From assembly GCF_000719345.1 (NCBI RefSeq), contig NZ_JOFX01000010.1, positions 1-64,000 on the forward strand: a stretch of DNA of 64,000 bases. Direction: 5' to 3'. Shown in pieces: positions 27,037 to 35,816 of the stretch; the first letter of the stretch is position 1; every line of letters begins with the position of its first letter. Position numbers and translations under genes: made by a program. The notes beneath the pieces were generated by a model. The model did not search any database. It was not told the DNA's origin and saw only the letters and a program-made list of their open reading frames with translations. This DNA comes from Streptomyces sp. NRRL F-2664 (GTDB lineage: Bacteria; Actinomycetota; Actinomycetes; Streptomycetales; Streptomycetaceae).

Positions 27037-28119
27037 TCAGGGGCGGCCGTCCGGGGAGAGCAGCAGCAGGGCCACGTCGTCGCCCGGACCGCCGTGGGTG
27101 AAGGCGGTCAGGTCCCGCCACACCGCCCCGACCAGACCCGCCGGGTCCCGTGCGAGGACGGGCACCCGGGCCGCCAGGGGGTAGAAGTGCCCCGTGGCGT
27201 CCCGGGCCTCGGTCGCGCCGTCGGTGTGCAGGAGGAACTGATCCCCCGGCAGCACCGGCAGCTCCACCACCTCCGGAGGATCCGGCCCCGCGAGCCCCAG
27301 GCCCAGCGGAGGCCCCGGCTCCACCGCCACCTCGTCCACCACCGCCCCGCGCAGCCTCAGCGCCGGCGGATGACCGCACGACACGATCCGTACGAGGTCC
27401 AGCCCGGGCGGGAACTCCACCAGCATCGCCGTCGCGAACAGCTCCGGATGGTCCTCGTGGGCGTCCGCCGCGTCCGCCAGCAGCCGACGGTCCAGCCGCA
27501 CCGCCACCGACGCCAGTTCCTTGTCATCGAGCACGGCCTCGCGGAAGGCCCCGAGCAGTGCCGCGACCGTGGCCACCGCCGCCAGGCCGTGCCCCTGCAC
27601 GTCCGCGACCAGCGCCCGTACCCCGAACGGCCCCACCCGTACGTCGTACAGGTCGCCCCCGACCAGCGTCCCGCGCTGCGCCGCCCGGTACAGGCCCGAG
27701 CAGCGCACCGCGCCCACCCGGTCGGGCACCGGCGGCAGCACCGCCAGCTGGGCCGCCTCCGCGACGGTCCGTACGCTGACCAGCTGTTTGTCCCGGCGCT
27801 GGCGCACCCAGGCGATGACCACGCCCAGCAGCCCTACGACGGCCACCGTCGCCAGGTCCGAGCCGCGCGCCTGGGCGACCCCGATGTCGTGCACCCCGAG
27901 CAGCAGCAGGACGATGCCCGCGAAGACCGCGGTCCCGGCCGCCCCGTAGGCGAACGCCGCCACCGGAGGCAGTCCCGCCAGGAAGAACCCCAGCTCGACG
28001 TCGGGGGTGAGCGCCTGCGCCAGGACGAGCGCCACCAGGGCCGCCACGGGCGCGATCCGCGCCCAGCGCGGCGGTGGCTCGCCGCGCAGCCCGCCCGGGT
28101 CCTCGCGTCCGCGTCTCAC
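27037..28119 (-). CDS. Membrane-anchored PP2C-type serine phosphatase (SpoIIE/RsbU family)
   Basis: The 360-aa protein has three or four membrane segments in residues ~20-115 (VAALVALVLAQALT; FFLAGLPPVAAFAYGAAGTAVFAGIVLLLLG; ATVAVVGLLGVVIAWV) and then a SpoIIE domain: LVGGDLYDVRVGPFGVRALVADVQGHGLAAVATVAALLGAFREA, CGHPPALRL and LLHTDGATEARDATGHFYPL, with metal Asp residues in GDLYD, DVQGHG and TDG. Such proteins dephosphorylate anti-anti-sigma factors or related targets. The GTG 28119 lies only 2 nt after GGAGGG, a poor spacing, so the start is uncertain. It is divergent from the VIT1 gene. Confidence 0.88.
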   Translation of the reverse strand: MRRGREDPGGLRGEPPPRWARIAPVAALVALVLAQALTPDVELGFFLAGLPPVAAFAYGAAGTAVFAGIVLLLLGVHDIGVAQARGSDLATVAVVGLLGVVIAWVRQRRDKQLVSVRTVAEAAQLAVLPPVPDRVGAVRCSGLYRAAQRGTLVGGDLYDVRVGPFGVRALVADVQGHGLAAVATVAALLGAFREAVLDDKELASVAVRLDRRLLADAADAHEDHPELFATAMLVEFPPGLDLVRIVSCGHPPALRLRGAVVDEVAVEPGPPLGLGLAGPDPPEVVELPVLPGDQFLLHTDGATEARDATGHFYPLAARVPVLARDPAGLVGAVWRDLTAFTHGGPGDDVALLLLSPDGRP

Positions 28120-28207
28120 CCCTCCACCCTGGTACGCGGGCCGGGCCCGCGCACCCCGGACGGCCCGCCGGGTGGCTCCGGACGGCCGGGGCCGCGACAG
28201 TGGTGGC

Positions 28208-28966
28208 GTGACGGGAGACGAAGGCCCGGGGCGGGCGCCGAGCCCTGCCCACGTCGAGGCGCACGGCACGGACGGCGGTACGGCCGGCGCGGGCATCAGT
28301 ACGCGGCTCAACTGGCTGCGCGCGGGTGTGCTCGGGGCCAACGACGGGATCATCTCCACCGCGGGTCTCGTGGTGGGTGTGGCCGGGTCCACCACCTCCC
28401 GCGCGACGATCCTGGCGGCGGGCGTCGCCGGGCTGCTGGCGGGCTCGCTGTCCATGGCGGCGGGGGAGTACGTCTCGGTCAGCTCCCAGCGGGACTCCGA
28501 ACGGGCCGCGCTCGACACGGAGCGGCGGGAGCTGGCGCTGGAACCGGAGGCGGAGCTGGACGAGCTCACCGACCTGCTGGCGGAGCGGGGCCTGAGCCGG
28601 GACGTCGCCCGGGAGGCCGCCGAGCAGCTCACGCAACGGGACGCGCTGCGGGCGCACGCCCGGGTGGAGCTCGGGATCGATCCGGACGAGCTGGTGAACC
28701 CCTGGCACGCGGCCTTCGCCAGCCTCCTCGCCTTCACGGTGGGAGCACTGCTCCCGCTGCTTGCGATCCTCCTGCCGGGGCCGACGGCGCGGGTGCCGGT
28801 GACGGTGGCGGCGGTGCTGGTGGCGCTGACGCTGTGCGGGGTGCTCAGCGCACGGCTGGGCGGGGCTCCGCTTCCGCGGGCCGTCGCCCGCAACGTGCTG
28901 GGCGGTGCCCTCGCCATGGCCGTCACCTACTCGGTGGGCACCTGGCTCGGCACCGCCACGCCCTGA
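28208..28966 (+). CDS. VIT1/CCC1-family iron/manganese transporter
   Basis: The 252-aa membrane protein shows the family pattern: LNWLRAGVLGANDGIISTAGLVVGVAG (segment 1, with the conserved Asp), AAGVAGLLAGSLSMAAGEYVSVSSQRDSE (segment 2, with GEYVSVSSQ), a cytoplasmic metal-binding loop with acidic helices (ERRELALEPEAELDELTDLLAERGLS, H-rich LRAHARVELG), NPWHAAFASLLAFTVGALLPLLAILL, and two more segments. It is expected to move Fe2+ or Mn2+ across the membrane. GTG 28208 begins the family-like sequence after a ~35-residue extension. It is monocistronic. Confidence 0.9.
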   Translation: MTGDEGPGRAPSPAHVEAHGTDGGTAGAGISTRLNWLRAGVLGANDGIISTAGLVVGVAGSTTSRATILAAGVAGLLAGSLSMAAGEYVSVSSQRDSERAALDTERRELALEPEAELDELTDLLAERGLSRDVAREAAEQLTQRDALRAHARVELGIDPDELVNPWHAAFASLLAFTVGALLPLLAILLPGPTARVPVTVAAVLVALTLCGVLSARLGGAPLPRAVARNVLGGALAMAVTYSVGTWLGTATP

Positions 28967-29152
28967 CCGCCGCCTCCCGTGGCCGGGCCGGGGTGGCGGG
29001 GTCGCGCGGCATGCAACAGCCCCGCCGGCGTTCGAGGCGCGGGCGCGGAGCGCCCGGTGGTGACGGTCGCGGGGCAGGCGCGTCCGGCGACGGGCGGCGA
29101 CGCGCACCCCCGATCCGCCCGAGCGAGCGCAGCGACCGGCAGGATGGGGGGC

Positions 29153-30043
29153 ATGCGCATCGCAGTCACCGGGTCGACCGGGCTCATCGGCAGTGCACTC
29201 GTACGGTCCCTGCGGGCCGACGGCCACGAGGTGGTCCGGTTCGTGCGGCGGGAGCCGGCCGGGGCGGACGAGGCGCGGTGGGATCCGGAGCGCGGCCACG
29301 TCGACCGGGCCGCGCTGGCCGGCTGCGGCGCCGTCGTGCACCTCGCCGGGGCCGGGATCGGCGACCGCCGGTGGACCGCCGCGTACAAGCGGAAGATCCG
29401 CGACAGCCGGGTGCTCGGAACGGCCGCGCTCACGCACGCGCTCGCCGGCCTCGACGAGCCGCCCGGCGTCCTCGTCAGCGGCTCCGCCGTCGGCTACTAC
29501 GGGGACACCGGCGACCGGGTCGTGGACGAGGACTCGCCCGCCGGCCACGGCTTCCTGCCCTCCGTCTGCCTGGAGTGGGAGGCCGCCGCGGCCCCCGCCC
29601 AGGAGGCCGGGATCCGCACCGCGTTCGCCCGTACCGGGCTGGTCGTGGCCAAGGACGGCGGGGCCTGGGGCCGGATGTTCCCGCTCTTCCGCGCGGGCGT
29701 CGGCGGCCGGCTCGGCGACGGCCGCCAGTACTGGCCGTTCATCTCCCTGCGGGACGAGGTCGCGGCCCTGCGCCACATCATCGACACCCCGGCCCTGAGC
29801 GGCCCGGTCAACCTCACCGCCCCCGAGCCGCTGACCAACCGCCAGGTCACCGCCGCCATGGCCCGGGTGCTGCGCCGGCCGGCGGTGCTGCCCGTACCGG
29901 CGGTGGCGCTGCGCGTCGTGCTCGGGGAGTTCTCCGAGGACGTGCTGGGCGGTCAGCGGGCCCGTCCCACGCGCCTCCTGGAGTCCGGTTTCGTCTTCCA
30001 GGACCCCGGCATCGAGCAGGCCGTCCGCGCCGCGCTCCAATGA
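29153..30043 (+). CDS. TIGR01777-family NAD(P)-binding epimerase-like protein
   Basis: The 296-aa extended SDR begins MRIAVTGSTGLIGSALVRSL (TGxxGxxG nucleotide motif), followed by VVHLAGAGIGDRRWTAAYKRKIRDSRVLGT, the SAVGYYGDTGD motif with the family's Tyr, and a C-terminal DUF1731 part (LPVPAVALRVVLGEFSEDVLGGQRARPTRLLESGFVFQDP). Homologues are the SDR39U1/YfcH group, whose reaction is not settled. The ATG follows AGGATGGGGGGC. The 186 bp upstream, after the transporter gene, contains only G/C-rich spacer. Confidence 0.9.
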   Translation: MRIAVTGSTGLIGSALVRSLRADGHEVVRFVRREPAGADEARWDPERGHVDRAALAGCGAVVHLAGAGIGDRRWTAAYKRKIRDSRVLGTAALTHALAGLDEPPGVLVSGSAVGYYGDTGDRVVDEDSPAGHGFLPSVCLEWEAAAAPAQEAGIRTAFARTGLVVAKDGGAWGRMFPLFRAGVGGRLGDGRQYWPFISLRDEVAALRHIIDTPALSGPVNLTAPEPLTNRQVTAAMARVLRRPAVLPVPAVALRVVLGEFSEDVLGGQRARPTRLLESGFVFQDPGIEQAVRAALQ

Positions 30044-30049
30044 CCCATG

Positions 30050-30110
30050 TGCGACCGTGTGCGACCGTTCGTGACCCGGATGCGACCGTCGTGCGACCGG
30101 AGTTGACCGG
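30050..30110. repeat. TGCGACCG array at ~10-11-bp intervals
   Basis: TGCGACCG occurs at 30050, 30060, 30081 and 30092. Degenerate copies at 30071 (GTGACCCG) and 30103 (TTGACCGG) fill the gaps, giving six near-equally spaced units with helical phasing. The array lies in the 153-bp gap before the FAD-dependent oxidoreductase gene and may be a cooperative operator. Confidence 0.75.
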
Positions 30111-30196
30111 AATACCCGGCCGAACTCGGGTTCCCCCAGAGCTGGTTGAGGGAAGGAGGATCCCCACACAGCCGCGCCGACCTCGGGGAGGGGCAC

Positions 30197-31468
30197 GTGC
30201 TCAGCAGCGCACCCAATGCCGCACACCATGCGGACGTCGTCATCGTAGGAGCCGGAGTCTCAGGACTCGCGGCCGCGCACCACCTGATCGCAGCCGGGGT
30301 CACGGTCACCGTCCTGGAGGCCGCGGACGACCCCGGCGGGCGGATGGCCACCGAAACGGCCGACGGATTCCGGCTCGACCGGACGGCCCCGTTGCTCAAC
30401 ACCGCGTACACCGAACTCGAACACACCCGCGCCCTGCGCGCGTTGGTCCTGCGCCCCTTCACGCCCGGGGTGCTGGTCCACACCGACGGCAAGCAGGTCA
30501 GGGCCGCGTCCCGCACCCCGGCCCGCGCCCTGGCCAGCGGCTCCCTCGACCAGGCCCGGCTCAGCGCCGCCCTGGCCCGGCTCGCCGCGCTGCCCGAGGA
30601 CAAACTGCTCGCGCGGCCCGAGCGCACCGCCTCCGCCGCCCTGCGCACCCGCGGGCTGCCGCCGCGCACCCTCAACGGCGTGCTCAGGCCGCTGCTCGCC
30701 GCCCTGCTCCGGGACCCCGAACTCACCACCTCCAGCCGGGTCGCCGACCTCGCCCTGCGCACCTTCGCCCGCGGCCGGCTCGCCGTCCCCGAAGGCGGCG
30801 CGGCGGCCCTGCCCGACCTGCTCGCCTCCGGTCTGCCGCCCGGCACCGTACGGACCGGCATCCGGGTCCGGTCCGTGGCCACCAACCTGGTCACCACCGC
30901 CGAGCACGGCGACTTCCGCTGCCGCTCGGTCCTGCTCGCCACCGGTGCCCGCGCCGCCGCCGAGCTGCTGCCCGGCCTGCGCGTCCCCGCGTTCCACGAG
31001 GTCACCGTCCTGCACCACGCCACCGCCACCCCGCTGCCGCGGGACGGTTCGCTGATCCTCGACGGGGATCCCGGCTGGCCGGTCTCCCACACCGCCGTCA
31101 TGAGCGCGGTCGACCCGACGCGGGCGCCGGCCGGCCGCAGCCTGGTCACCACGACCGTGCTCGGTCCGCCACCGCCCGTGCGCACCGTCGCCTCGCGCCT
31201 CGCCCGCCTCTACGACACCCCGACCCGCGAGTGGGAGCTGCTGGCCGTCCACCACACCCCGGAGGCCGTCCCCGCCATGCCGGCGCCCCACGACCGGCGC
31301 CGTCCGGTCCGCGTCCTCGCCGGGCTCTACGTCTGCGGCGACCACCGCGACACCAACACCGTCCAGGGCGCGCTGCACTCGGCCCGCCGCGCCTGCGGCG
31401 CCGTCCTGCGCGACTTCGGCATCCCGCTCCCGGTGGCCCCGGAGCCCGCACTCCCGGTGGCGGCCTGA
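30197..31468 (+). CDS. FAD-dependent amine-oxidase/phytoene-desaturase-like oxidoreductase
   Basis: The 423-aa protein opens with an N-terminal dinucleotide-binding fold: VVIVGAGVSGLAAAHHLIAAGVTVTVLEAADDPGGRMATE, the classical FAD motif of the NAD(P)-binding Rossmann-like amine oxidases. The C-terminal FAD motif is present (VLAGLYVCGDHRDTNTVQGALHSARRA). It should oxidise or desaturate a hydrophobic substrate; no carotenoid genes lie nearby. GTG 30197 has GGGGAGGGG just upstream. A second strong binding-site-like sequence (GGAAGGAGG, 30151-30159) lies 40 nt earlier without a usable start codon. It ends at a strong hairpin. Confidence 0.88.
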   Translation: MLSSAPNAAHHADVVIVGAGVSGLAAAHHLIAAGVTVTVLEAADDPGGRMATETADGFRLDRTAPLLNTAYTELEHTRALRALVLRPFTPGVLVHTDGKQVRAASRTPARALASGSLDQARLSAALARLAALPEDKLLARPERTASAALRTRGLPPRTLNGVLRPLLAALLRDPELTTSSRVADLALRTFARGRLAVPEGGAAALPDLLASGLPPGTVRTGIRVRSVATNLVTTAEHGDFRCRSVLLATGARAAAELLPGLRVPAFHEVTVLHHATATPLPRDGSLILDGDPGWPVSHTAVMSAVDPTRAPAGRSLVTTTVLGPPPPVRTVASRLARLYDTPTREWELLAVHHTPEAVPAMPAPHDRRRPVRVLAGLYVCGDHRDTNTVQGALHSARRACGAVLRDFGIPLPVAPEPALPVAA

Positions 31469-31482
31469 GAACCACAAAGACT

Positions 31483-31519
31483 CAGGGGCCCGGTCCACCG
31501 CCTCGGGACCGGGCCCCTG
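31483..31519. terminator. Convergent terminator hairpin
   Basis: A perfect 14-bp stem (CAGGGGCCCGGTCC at 31483-31496 with 31506-31519) has a 9-nt loop. It lies 14 nt after the FAD-oxidoreductase stop and 11 nt from the end of the minus-strand regulator gene, so it can end both transcripts. Confidence 0.85.
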
Positions 31520-31530
31520 GCATTCCCCGC

Positions 31531-32979
31531 TCAGGACAGCGCCGCCACCCGGTCCCGGTAGGTCCGCACGGCCGCCGCGTCCCGGTAGGGCTCCAGCCGC
31601 CGCTCGAAGTCCCGTACGTACTCCACCGCCCGCACCGACCGCATCTCCATCGCCTGCTGCGCCGCCTCCGCGCCCAGCGCGCACGCCTGGTCCAGCTCGC
31701 CCAGCCCCAGCCGGGCCGTGGCCAGCACCACCCGGCAGAACAGCCGCGACCGGGCGAAGCCCGGCGTCCTCAGCTGCAGCGACCGCTCCGCGTGCTGCGC
31801 CGAGGCCCGGTACTGCTGCAGGTCCCGGTGGCAGTGCCCGAACTCGTCCGCCAGCTGCGCCTCGTCGTACTGCCGCGCCCAGTGCGGTACGTCGTCCCCC
31901 GGCCGGGCGGCCCCCAGCGCGCGCTCCGCCCGCACCAGGGAGGCGGTGGCCGCCCGGACCTCGCCCAGGACCGCATGGCCCCGCGCCTCGGCCGCGTGCA
32001 GCATCGCCTGCACCACCGGCGGCGGGCCGGATCCCACGCCCTGCTGCGCCACGCGGGCCAGCTGCACCGCCTCCCGGCCGTGCCCGAGGTAGACCGCCTG
32101 CCGGCTCATCGTGACCAGCACGTACGAGCCGTAGGGGCGGTCACCCGCCGCCTGCGCGAGCCGCAGGGCCTGCACGAAGTAGCGCTGGGCGAGCCCGTGC
32201 GCGGCGATGTCGTACGAGGTCCAGCCCGCGAGCCGGGTCAGGTCGGCGGCGGCCGCGAACAGCCGCCGCCCCGTCGTCTCGCCGTAGGTGCCCCGCAGCA
32301 TCGGCTCGGCCTCGTGCTCCAGGTAGCGCACGAGCGCCTGGCGGGCGTGCCCGCCGCCGTAGGCGTGGTCCAGGGTCCGGAAGAGCTCGCCCACCGATCT
32401 CAGCGCGGCGATGTCGCCGGTCGTGACGCGCTGCCCGGGCCCCCGGTCGATCTGCCGCTGCCGCGGCACCGAGGTCCGGCCCTGGAGCGGCACCCGGGCG
32501 GCCGCCGGTTCCGCGCCACGGGCCACCCGCTCGTCGGGACGCCCGATCAGCCAGTCGCGGCTGGGTACGACCAGCCCGGCCGGGGTGAAAGCGATCTTCC
32601 GGAGTTCGGCGTGGGAGCCGGAGTCCTTGCGCCACAGGCCGCTCGCGATGTCCACGGCCTCCTCGGGGGTGGCCGCGAACTCCAGTCCGGCGTAGACCGG
32701 GGCGCAGGCGTCGAGGCCGAGGTCCTGCGCGGAGAGCCGGCGGCCCAGGCGCCGGGTGAAGACCTCGGCGATCAGCGCCGGGGTGGTCCCGCGGGGCTGC
32801 TGGCCGCGCAGCCACCGGGTCACGGACGTCTTGTCGTACCGCAGGTCGAGACCGTGTTCCAGACCGAGCTGGTCGACGCGGCGGGCGAGTCCGGCGTTGG
32901 AGAACCCGGCTTCCGCGATCAGCGCCGCGAGCTGCCGGTTGGGGACACGCTGGGCAGGTCGTTCCGTCATCGGCTCCAC
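31531..32979 (-). CDS. HTH regulator with TPR-like helical domain (NsdA-like)
   Basis: The 482-aa protein begins with a diverged XRE-like HTH (NRQLAALIAEAGFSNAGLARRVDQLGLEHGLDLRYDKTSVTRWLRGQQPRG, residues ~15-65), a following AAPVYAGLEFAATPEEAVDIASGLWRKD segment, and a long C-terminal array of helices of TPR type (AGDRPYGSYVLVTMSRQAVYLGHGREAVQLARVAQQ, LGEVRAATASLVRAERAL). This layout is shared by Streptomyces regulators such as NsdA, which affect development and antibiotic production; assignment to that exact orthologue is not claimed. The start is GTG 32979 with AGGA 5 nt upstream; an ATG 9 nt in is an alternative. The divergent gap carries a nested palindrome. Confidence 0.85.
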   Translation of the reverse strand: MEPMTERPAQRVPNRQLAALIAEAGFSNAGLARRVDQLGLEHGLDLRYDKTSVTRWLRGQQPRGTTPALIAEVFTRRLGRRLSAQDLGLDACAPVYAGLEFAATPEEAVDIASGLWRKDSGSHAELRKIAFTPAGLVVPSRDWLIGRPDERVARGAEPAAARVPLQGRTSVPRQRQIDRGPGQRVTTGDIAALRSVGELFRTLDHAYGGGHARQALVRYLEHEAEPMLRGTYGETTGRRLFAAAADLTRLAGWTSYDIAAHGLAQRYFVQALRLAQAAGDRPYGSYVLVTMSRQAVYLGHGREAVQLARVAQQGVGSGPPPVVQAMLHAAEARGHAVLGEVRAATASLVRAERALGAARPGDDVPHWARQYDEAQLADEFGHCHRDLQQYRASAQHAERSLQLRTPGFARSRLFCRVVLATARLGLGELDQACALGAEAAQQAMEMRSVRAVEYVRDFERRLEPYRDAAAVRTYRDRVAALS

Positions 32980-33023
32980 GGTTTCCTGACGTGACGGACC
33001 GGAGTCCCGGCCCTTGAACGGCG

Positions 33024-33073
33024 TGAATGTAGCGGCGAACTTCGCTCATGCCGCCCTCTCTGCCCTACATTCA
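33024..33073. promoter_or_regulatory. Nested palindrome between divergent genes
   Basis: TGAATGTAG (33024-33032) and CTACATTCA (33065-33073) form a perfect 9-bp inverted repeat, inside which GCGGC (33032-33036) pairs with GCCGC (33050-33054), and GCGAA-C-TTCGC forms a further small palindrome. It lies between the NsdA-like regulator (start 32979) and the small zinc-ribbon-like gene (start 33143), so it is a candidate autoregulatory operator. Confidence 0.6.
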
Positions 33074-33142
33074 TCCGATCGTGTGCAGAATCGGTAGGGC
33101 GCTTTACGGACTCGCCCCCTCCGTCCGCGTACGCTGCGGCCC

Positions 33143-33415
33143 ATGAACCGCCGGCACCACCGGCCGCACCTCCCCGAGGAGCGGCCCGAATCTCCCGCTC
33201 CGCTGCCTCCGCCCGAGCTGACCGAGGCCGAGTGCCGGCGCTGCGGCACCTACATCGCGGGACTCGACGGGCGCTACGCGTGTGGCGTGTGCGGCTGGGT
33301 GAACGACCACTCGGAGGGCCACCGGCGGCTGCCGCGCGCGGACGAGGACCCGGACCGCCCGCCGAGGGGACGCCGCCGGCCGAAGCAGCTGCCGGGGCCG
33401 GACGCGGGGTCCTGA
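33143..33415 (+). CDS. Small zinc-ribbon-like protein (90 aa)
   Basis: The 90-aa protein is Pro/Arg-rich at both ends and contains a zinc-ribbon pattern in the middle: C-R-R-C (in [11 protein letters not shown]) and C-G-V-C (in RYACGVCGW), 14 residues apart. Metal binding is an inference from the four Cys. The ATG has TACGCT (33131-33136) ~7 nt upstream, so the mRNA may start at or near the start codon. It is 76 nt upstream of lipB on the same strand and may be co-transcribed. Confidence 0.7.
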   Translation: MNRRHHRPHLPEERPESPAPLPPPELTEAECRRCGTYIAGLDGRYACGVCGWVNDHSEGHRRLPRADEDPDRPPRGRRRPKQLPGPDAGS

Positions 33416-33491
33416 GGAGGCCCGTACGGGCGGCCGTACCCTTGCTCAGTGGAGTACGTGCACACAGCAGGTTCGACGAGGAGGCGCTGCG

Positions 33492-34283
33492 GTGGCTGAG
33501 CTTGGGTTTGTCCGTATGGGCTTCGGAGCGGAATCCGTCGAGTACACCCGGGCGTGGGAAGAGCAGCGCAGGGTGCACGCGGCCCGCTTCGCGGACGAGA
33601 TCGAGGACACCTGCCTGCTGCTGGAGCACCCGCCGGTCTACACGGCGGGCCGGCGCACCGACCCCAGCGAGCGCCCGCTGGACGGCACCCCCGTGGTGGA
33701 CGTCGACCGCGGCGGCAAGATCACCTGGCACGGACCGGGCCAGCTGGTCGGCTACCCGATCATGAAGCTCCCCCGCCCGGTGGACGTCGTGGCCCACGTC
33801 CGACGTCTGGAGGAGGCGCTCATCCGCACCGCCGCCGACTTCGGCCTGGAGACCACCCGCATCGAGGGCCGCTCCGGTGTCTGGGTGCTCGGCGACGCGG
33901 TGGAGGACCGCCCGAGGATCGGCGGGCTCTCCCTGGAGCTGGACCCGCGGCTGCACGACGACGAGTTCGACCCCCGCCTCAACGGCCCCGACTACGCCCC
34001 GTCCAACGCGGGCCAGCGCCGCGAGGACCGCAAGCTCGCCGCCATCGGCATCCGGGTCGCCAAGGGCGTCACGATGCACGGCTTCGCCCTCAACGTGAAC
34101 CCGGACCGCACCTGGTTCGACCGGATCATCCCTTGTGGGATCCGGGACGCCGGTGTGACCTCGCTCTCGTACGAACTGGGTCGAGAGGTCACCATCGCCG
34201 AAGTGCTCCCGGTCGTCGAGGGCCACCTGAAGGACGTGCTGGAGCACGCCGAGTTGCGGCCCCGGGAGATCGAGACCGCCTAG
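33492..34283 (+). CDS. lipB: Lipoyl(octanoyl) transferase
   Basis: The 263-aa enzyme moves octanoate from acyl carrier protein to the lipoyl domains of E2 proteins, the first step of lipoate assembly. Diagnostic motifs are [30 protein letters not shown] (the LipB RGGxxTxHGPGQ signature), the acceptor lysine near [18 protein letters not shown] and the catalytic Cys215 in [15 protein letters not shown] 33492 is preceded by GAGGAGG (33478-33484) at 7 nt. A ~20-residue insert ([28 protein letters not shown]) is common in actinobacterial LipB. lipA follows after 130 bp. Confidence 0.96.
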   Translation: MAELGFVRMGFGAESVEYTRAWEEQRRVHAARFADEIEDTCLLLEHPPVYTAGRRTDPSERPLDGTPVVDVDRGGKITWHGPGQLVGYPIMKLPRPVDVVAHVRRLEEALIRTAADFGLETTRIEGRSGVWVLGDAVEDRPRIGGLSLELDPRLHDDEFDPRLNGPDYAPSNAGQRREDRKLAAIGIRVAKGVTMHGFALNVNPDRTWFDRIIPCGIRDAGVTSLSYELGREVTIAEVLPVVEGHLKDVLEHAELRPREIETA

Positions 34284-34413
34284 CCGTCCGGGAAGCCCCG
34301 CGAGGCCCCGGGAATGAGTGCGGCCGCTCGCAGGTTGGCCGACGTAAGAGCGTACGAAATTACGGGCGTACCCTGGTGGGCGCCCGAACAATCGAAGTCA
34401 CAGGGAGCCGGTC

Positions 34414-35361
34414 GTGTCCGCAGTCGCACCCGACGGACGCAAGATGCTGCGCCTGGAGGTCCGGAATGCCCAGACCCCCATCGAGCGCAAGCCCGAGTGG
34501 ATCAAGACGCGGGCGAAGATGGGTCCCGAGTACACCAAGATGCAGGCCCTGGTGAAGGGCGAAGGACTGCACACGGTGTGCCAGGAGGCCGGCTGTCCCA
34601 ACATCTACGAATGCTGGGAGGACCGGGAGGCCACCTTCCTCATCGGCGGTGACCAGTGCACCCGGCGCTGTGACTTCTGCCAGATCGACACGGGCAAGCC
34701 CGAGGCGCTGGACCGCGACGAACCGCGCCGCGTCGGCGAGTCCGTCGTCACGATGGATTTGAACTACGCCACCATCACCGGCGTCGCCCGCGACGACCTC
34801 CCGGACGGCGGCGCCTGGCTGTACGCGGAGACCGTCCGCCAGATCCACCAGCAGACGGCGGGCCGCGAAGCCGGCCACACCAAGGTGGAGCTGCTGGCCC
34901 CCGACTTCAACGCGGTGCCGGAGCTGCTGGAGGAGGTCTTCGCCTCCCGCCCCGAGGTCTTCGCGCACAACGTCGAGACGGTCCCGCGGATCTTCAAGCG
35001 CATCCGCCCGGGCTTCCGCTACGAGCGCTCCCTGGAAGTGATCACCAAGGCGCGCGCGTACGGCCTGGTCACCAAGTCGAACCTGATCCTCGGCATGGGC
35101 GAGGAGCGCGAGGAGGTCTCGCAGGCCCTGAAGGACCTGCACGAGGCCGGCTGCGAGCTCATCACCATCACCCAGTACCTGCGCCCCTCGCCGCGGCACC
35201 ACCCCGTCGAGCGCTGGGTGAAACCGGCCGAGTTCGTGGAGCTGGCGAAGGAGGCCGAGGAGATCGGCTACTCCGGCGTGATGTCCGGTCCCCTCGTCCG
35301 TTCGTCCTACCGGGCGGGCCGCCTCTACCAGCAGGCCATGGAGAAGCGCGCCACCGTCTGA
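34414..35361 (+). CDS. lipA: Lipoyl synthase (radical SAM)
   Basis: The 315-aa radical-SAM enzyme inserts two sulfur atoms into the octanoyl group on E2. Both iron-sulfur clusters are intact: the auxiliary CX4CX5C (Cys56, Cys61, Cys67 in [13 protein letters not shown]) and the SAM-binding CX3CX2C (Cys82, Cys86, Cys89 in CTRRCDFC). [14 protein letters not shown] and NLILGMGEE are further landmarks, and the terminal [11 protein letters not shown] segment carries the conserved Ser. GTG 34414 is the only sensible start. The lipB-lipA gap has short CGTAC repeats (GTACG at 34352, CGTAC at 34369), so lipA may also have its own promoter. Confidence 0.97.
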   Translation: MSAVAPDGRKMLRLEVRNAQTPIERKPEWIKTRAKMGPEYTKMQALVKGEGLHTVCQEAGCPNIYECWEDREATFLIGGDQCTRRCDFCQIDTGKPEALDRDEPRRVGESVVTMDLNYATITGVARDDLPDGGAWLYAETVRQIHQQTAGREAGHTKVELLAPDFNAVPELLEEVFASRPEVFAHNVETVPRIFKRIRPGFRYERSLEVITKARAYGLVTKSNLILGMGEEREEVSQALKDLHEAGCELITITQYLRPSPRHHPVERWVKPAEFVELAKEAEEIGYSGVMSGPLVRSSYRAGRLYQQAMEKRATV

Positions 35362-35422
35362 CCGGGGGCGCGACCCTGCGTGTGAAGTCGCGCACAAAGT
35401 GCTACCAACGGGTAATTCCGCA

Positions 35423-35476
35423 CCGACGCGGCCCCTAGGCTCTTTCCTGAGGAAAGATTCCGGCGGGCCGCGTCGG
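35423..35476. terminator. Two-tier hairpin downstream of lipA
   Basis: A perfect 12-bp stem (CCGACGCGGCCC at 35423-35434 with 35465-35476) encloses a second perfect 7-bp hairpin with a TGA loop (TCTTTCC-TGA-GGAAAGA, 35441-35457). It begins 62 nt after the lipA stop and may end that transcript. It is 23 nt upstream of the promoter for the next gene, so part of it might also be a regulatory site. Confidence 0.7.
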
Positions 35477-35499
35477 CGTGTGCAACGTGTCCATCACAT

Positions 35500-35528
35500 T
35501 TGACCGAGCGGTCACGCCCTGGTAACAC
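35500..35528 (+). promoter_or_regulatory. Promoter with overlapping TGACCG-AG-CGGTCA palindrome
   Basis: TTGACC (35500-35505) and TAACAC (35523-35528) stand 17 nt apart upstream of the small gene at 35609. The perfect 14-bp palindrome TGACCGAGCGGTCA (35501-35514) covers the -35 box, the usual place for a repressor such as a TetR-family protein. The regulator is not identified. Confidence 0.6.
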
Positions 35529-35608
35529 CAGTCAGTGACGCTTGGTCCACGCACCGTACACACCGCCCACCTCGTCCAGACGTGAGCATCGTGAAAGGGA
35601 TCGACATC

Positions 35609-35806
35609 ATGCAGGCCGCGCCCGTACGCGCCATCGCCATCCCGACGCTCTCCGACGCCTTCCGCGGCATCGAGTCCCTCCTCATGAGCGGGGCCCGCCG
35701 CAACGCGTGGACGGCCGTCCTGGAGGACCGCAAGCGGGCCAAGGACCGGGTCGAGACCGAACACGTACTTGAGGCCGCGGCGACCCGGACCCCGCAGGCC
35801 ACGTAA
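35609..35806 (+). CDS. Small conserved protein (65 aa)
   Basis: The start was set at ATG 35609, because AAAGGGA lies 8 nt upstream; a GTG 27 nt earlier has no binding site. The product (QAAPVRAIAIPTLSDAFRGIESLLMSGARRNAWTAVLEDRKRAKDRVETEHVLEAAAT) looks helical and charged, with an amphipathic centre. I do not recognise the family. It overlaps the promoter of the next gene at its 3' end: the TAA stop is also the first part of a TAAACT -10 element at 35804-35809. Confidence 0.7.
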   Translation: MQAAPVRAIAIPTLSDAFRGIESLLMSGARRNAWTAVLEDRKRAKDRVETEHVLEAAATRTPQAT

Positions 35807-35816
35807 ACTTCGCTGT

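Noticed and set aside
35423..35476. tRNA-like fold after lipA
   Set aside because: It is a two-tier simple hairpin; no D- or T-arm consensus, anticodon stem or CCA end is present.
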